A DNA stretch of 22,475 nucleotides from Halieaceae bacterium (GTDB lineage Bacteria; Pseudomonadota; Gammaproteobacteria; Pseudomonadales; Halieaceae). The notes under the pieces are model-generated. The model had not been told where the DNA came from. It made no database searches and saw only the letters and a program-made list of their open reading frames with translations. Positions within the stretch are counted from its first letter, which is position 1, and each line of letters opens with the position of its first letter. A program made the translations under genes and the position numbers. The stretch lies in assembly GCA_018666295.1 (NCBI GenBank), contig JABIZW010000114.1, positions 1-22,475 on the forward strand, written 5' to 3'. Below are positions 21,723-22,475 of the stretch, one piece after another.

Positions 21723-22475
21723 GTTCTGCGATGTTGTTCGTACTGCGCTAGAACGTCACCAATAATTTGCGACTCGGTCAGACCCCACACGCAATAACTC
21801 GCTGACCCACCGAGCAAATGGACCTCTGTAACCGACGTCGAACCCTCCAACGGTAATGCAAGCGCTTCGCCCTCTATGTCCACGACACTGTCCGTCGTTT
21901 GAGGTGCAAGCTTGACTGAGTAACGAAAATCAATATCGTCACCCGCTGTGACCGTTAACTCGACACTGCCCTCTTCGCTCACACTGTCAATCACGCTCGC
22001 GCTCACACCGTTATTTGAAAGCTCGGTCGCAAACGTGCCAAGCGCTGGCAGTACGACCTCACGCTGAAACGTTAGAACATTTTTATTTGACGGCTCCTTG
22101 AGCAAGGCCTTGAGCCGAGATTGCCAGTCAGTATCACTGTCGAAATCAAAACTTGCAGGGGCCCGCACGTTCATGACAGACACTTCTGATCTCAGCGATC
22201 GCTGTAATCCCCACAATGCACCCAGCAGCACGAAAGAAAACGGGAGCGCACTGGCGATCGTCGCCGTTTGAAGCGCATCTAAACCTCCATTAATCAGCAG
22301 TGTTGCCGAAACGGCCGCAATAATTACAGTCCAAAGGACGCGCTGTAACGGCGGGGTATCGTCTACACCACCAGAGGCCATCATATTCAAGACAAGCGCA
22401 CCGCTGTCCGCTGACGTTACAAAGAAAATAATGATCATCGCGAGGCTGAGCACCGACAGGATCATCGTGCCTGGC
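21719..22475 (-). CDS. BCCT-family transporter, C-terminal part (gene runs off the window)
   Basis: The last roughly 252 codons of a betaine/choline/carnitine transporter. The FFVTSADSGALVLNMMASGG segment (conserved TM8-9 region of BCCT proteins) is followed by two more membrane helices and a cytoplasmic tail of about 150 residues. The long soluble tail resembles the extended C-termini of BetT-type choline transporters, where the tail takes part in osmotic regulation. The reading frame continues to the window edge without a start, so the annotated piece is 5'-partial. Substrate (choline, glycine betaine, DMSP or similar) cannot be told from this part. Confidence 0.85.
   Translation of the reverse strand, partial: PGTMILSVLSLAMIIIFFVTSADSGALVLNMMASGGVDDTPPLQRVLWTVIIAAVSATLLINGGLDALQTATIASALPFSFVLLGALWGLQRSLRSEVSVMNVRAPASFDFDSDTDWQSRLKALLKEPSNKNVLTFQREVVLPALGTFATELSNNGVSASVIDSVSEEGSVELTVTAGDDIDFRYSVKLAPQTTDSVVDIEGEALALPLEGSTSVTEVHLLGGSASYCVWGLTESQIIGDVLAQYEQHRRT

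Overview
The window reads as ordinary chromosomal DNA of a marine-type heterotrophic gammaproteobacterium. Halieaceae (OM60/NOR5) or a close relative is my inference from the gene families: paired acyl-CoA dehydrogenases, a large TonB-dependent receptor, a bacterial COQ4-type protein, NhaC- and BCCT-type transporters. No rRNA, tRNA, CRISPR array, transposase or phage gene was seen. Genes are tightly packed, often with 1-4 bp overlaps.

Layout. (1) 1-2700: after a terminator and about 320 bp of non-coding DNA with one short palindrome, two forward acyl-CoA dehydrogenase genes form an operon. Only the first protein keeps the catalytic Glu, so they look like the two subunits of a heteromeric enzyme. 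The operon ends at a bidirectional terminator shared with a reverse-strand cysteine synthase. (2) 3754-5813: a divergent control region with two mirror-image GC-tract palindromes around a sigma70-like promoter drives a four-gene, translationally coupled operon. It encodes a CsoR-type Cu(I) repressor, a small outer-membrane beta-barrel, a periplasmic protein with eight EMNH(G/D) repeats plus a CxxC heavy-metal domain, and a MerT-like inner-membrane protein. This looks like a MerP/MerT-style relay placed under copper control, with a component at each envelope level, and it is the strongest candidate here for an undescribed system. (3) 5810-8027, reverse: a PepSY membrane protein coupled to an HD-domain protein, then a COQ4-family quinone-biosynthesis protein.

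(4) 8077-18229, reverse: a secretory/uptake block. In transcription order it holds a beta-propeller lipoprotein, an 886-aa fusion of an M14 zinc carboxypeptidase with a D-aminoacylase-type amidohydrolase, a 997-aa TonB-dependent receptor, a DASS/SLC13 anion transporter and an SGNH/DUF4886-like hydrolase coupled to it. Together they suggest capture, trimming, deacylation and import of peptide-like or N-acylated compounds. That reading is inferred from gene content and has no direct proof. (5) 18349-22475: an NhaC-type Na+/H+ antiporter (reverse), then gpsA and an M48 metalloprotease lipoprotein (forward), then the 3' part of a BCCT transporter gene (reverse) that runs off the right edge.

Gaps longer than about 100 bp are 26-349 (no gene; a palindrome at 239-253), 3754-3924 (control region), 7148-7271 (nothing recognised), 18230-18348 (nothing convincing) and 19690-19830 (a TTGACA at 19707-19712 without a good -10).
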